Part shown: one piece after another, positions 13,372 to 14,559 of the stretch
Position numbering within the stretch: the first letter of the stretch is position 1
How the letters are laid out: each line of letters opens with the position of its first letter
NCBI GenBank assembly: GCA_002085265.1
Contig: NATI01000008.1
Span: 1 to 14,559 of the forward strand
DNA: 14,559 bases
Reading direction: 5' to 3'
Source of the DNA: Candidatus Omnitrophica bacterium 4484_49
GTDB taxonomy: Bacteria > Omnitrophota > Gorgyraeia > Kaelpiales > Kaelpiaceae
Program-made: the position numbers and the translations under genes
The notes under the pieces: generated by a model
What the model saw: the letters and a program-made list of their open reading frames with translations, nothing else
Told to the model about the DNA's origin: nothing
Databases searched by the model: none

Positions 13372-14559
13372 TTATTTTCTGTAATAAGTGTGATAGCCGG
13401 TTACAAATTTGGTATAAACAGGTTTGGTCTCCTCTCCCGCAGGCTTTTTGGGTAATGGGATTTGTTCCAGCCATCTTCTGTATTCTCTTCTGGTAACTAT
13501 TACTGCCAGAGCTATTCCTCCAGCTATGCATCCAATCGTCAACAGTATGAGCAAAATAAAGATTCTGTTTACAGTAGCATCTGATACCTGAGATTTTTTG
13601 AGAAATACTTTCTTTATTATCTCCTTAACGATTTCGCTGGGTTTAGAGGAAGTAATATACACAATGGTATCTGCAGGGATAATCACTATTTTCTTTTCAC
13701 CGTTAACCTCAACCTGAACCACTATGTAAGCACCACTGGAATTTTTCATAATAGTACCATTCTTCCAAGCTTCCTGAAGGGCTTTTACCATCTTTTTACT
13801 TAAACCTGTCTCCTGAGATATTCTTTCTATATTCTCTCCACTCTGAATCATTTCAATGGCTCTTTGGACACTTACAATATAAGCCTTATCAGGATTGGTA
13901 TTCTCAACAGAATTTAAAACCACCCCTTCTTCTACCTGCTTCCCATTCTGTCCTTTGTTCCGCTCTGCTCCAGTTCCCTCACCATCTTTTTCCTCACCAT
14001 CAGTTGAAGGATTATTATTTTGTTGAACATCTGACCGTGCTCTCACTATCATATAACTTCCTTTCTCTCCACCCAGACCGATTAAACCCAGAATTTTAAC
14101 TTCTCCTATATTCTGAAAAGAACTATCTTCTGCAGAAACAAGTTTTGGGGAACGCTGGGCTCCCTCACCATTAGTTAGTGATTTTAAGGTTTCTATTTTT
14201 TCATTAATTCTTTCTTCCACCTTTCTGAAAAATCCTTCTTCCAGATTAGAGCGAGTATCATTTCCAATTTCAGAATAACCTTCACCGGAAACAACACCTA
14301 TCTCCTCTTCCGAAATTCTAAAAACAAATTGGGCTAACTCTTTATTTATTTCAGAATATTTGGTATATGGAGAATCATTATTAAACAATCTATCACCAAT
14401 CATAATAATGTAATCGTTGATGGTATTTTCGGAAGGGACAGGAAAATCTCCAGTTTTGTCATAAGAAGGAGATGTATCTCCTCCAACTATAGGGTGGTCG
14501 TTTCCAAAAATAGTAGTGGCTTTTCTTACACCCGGTACACCCGGGTTATCACCATCTTC
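13372..14559 (-). CDS. Uncharacterised membrane protein, C-terminal part; start beyond the window
   Basis: The minus-strand frame is open to the window edge, with 395 residues visible before the TAA at 13374-13372; the ATG at 14403 is internal. I recognise no family. Upstream of that ATG the frame reads ...DGDNPGVPGVRKAT... and ...GNDHPIVGGDTSPSYD, extracellular-looking. Next come a helical charged stretch, a hydrophilic Asn/Gly/Glu-rich linker (QQNNNPSTDGEEKDGEGTG), a segment resembling a helix-turn-helix (IERISQETGLSKKMVKALQE), a strand-rich part (AYIVVQVEVNGEKKIVIIPA), one transmembrane helix near the C-terminus (IFILLILLTIGCIAGGIALA) and a positively charged, tyrosine-rich tail (YTKFVTGYHTYYRK). 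The positive residues after the helix predict a large exported N-terminal part and a short cytoplasmic tail. Confidence 0.75.
   Translation of the reverse strand, partial: EDGDNPGVPGVRKATTIFGNDHPIVGGDTSPSYDKTGDFPVPSENTINDYIIMIGDRLFNNDSPYTKYSEINKELAQFVFRISEEEIGVVSGEGYSEIGNDTRSNLEEGFFRKVEERINEKIETLKSLTNGEGAQRSPKLVSAEDSSFQNIGEVKILGLIGLGGEKGSYMIVRARSDVQQNNNPSTDGEEKDGEGTGAERNKGQNGKQVEEGVVLNSVENTNPDKAYIVSVQRAIEMIQSGENIERISQETGLSKKMVKALQEAWKNGTIMKNSSGAYIVVQVEVNGEKKIVIIPADTIVYITSSKPSEIVKEIIKKVFLKKSQVSDATVNRIFILLILLTIGCIAGGIALAVIVTRREYRRWLEQIPLPKKPAGEETKPVYTKFVTGYHTYYRK

Noticed and set aside
14401..14403. ATG at 14403 as the start of the minus-strand membrane protein
   Set aside because: The frame remains open for 52 more codons to the window edge with protein-like composition, and no ribosome binding site precedes this ATG.
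1..14559. Mobile element, CRISPR array, tRNA or rRNA
   Set aside because: No terminal repeats, transposase, spaced direct repeats or recognisable RNA gene sequences were found by eye.

Overview
The window is a stretch of bacterial chromosome, fairly A+T-rich, with short intergenic gaps. It begins inside the spc ribosomal protein operon and runs through the classical order rpsE-rplO-secY-adk-map-infA-rpmJ-rpsM-rpsK-rpsD-rpoA-rplQ (positions 1-7107). Bacterial-type L15, L17, L36, IF-1 and RNA polymerase alpha show that this is a bacterium. The gene for L30 (rpmD), usually between rpsE and rplO, is absent, and those two genes overlap by 14 bases. S4, L36 and adenylate kinase all keep their zinc cysteine sets. 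The source could be an uncultivated, possibly anaerobic lineage, but the sequence alone does not fix the phylum.

The block looks like one long transcript with tight or overlapping junctions. It appears to continue without a visible terminator into an aspartate-type aminotransferase (7115-8266), a LeuC/aconitase-family dehydratase large subunit (8259-9509) and a small membrane-anchored protein with a BamE/SmpA-like motif (9521-9838). No small dehydratase subunit (LeuD) follows.

From 9839 the organisation changes to short units with their own promoter-like sequences. These are an exported helical protein of unknown function (9923-10675) and a small protein with a possible Cys/His metal site (10740-10991). 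The latter meets mazG tail to tail (10988-11764, minus strand) with overlapping stop codons. mazG and a YfcE-type phosphoesterase (11834-12301) are transcribed divergently, and both promoters lie so close to the start codons that the mRNAs may be leaderless. A HINT-like HIT-family protein (12314-12658) and a YjbQ/UPF0047 protein (12825-13253) follow. MazG, HIT and the phosphoesterase form a loose nucleotide and phosphoester housekeeping neighbourhood.

The right edge holds the C-terminal part of a minus-strand membrane protein of unknown family (13372 to beyond 14559). It has a long hydrophilic N-terminal part, one transmembrane segment and a tyrosine-rich tail. It is open to the window edge, so its true start lies outside. 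I see no rRNA, tRNA, CRISPR array, insertion sequence or convincing rho-independent terminator. No gene-free stretch exceeds about 170 bases. The poorly known parts are the four uncharacterised proteins, the L17 tail and the orphan dehydratase subunit; I found no clear new multi-gene system.
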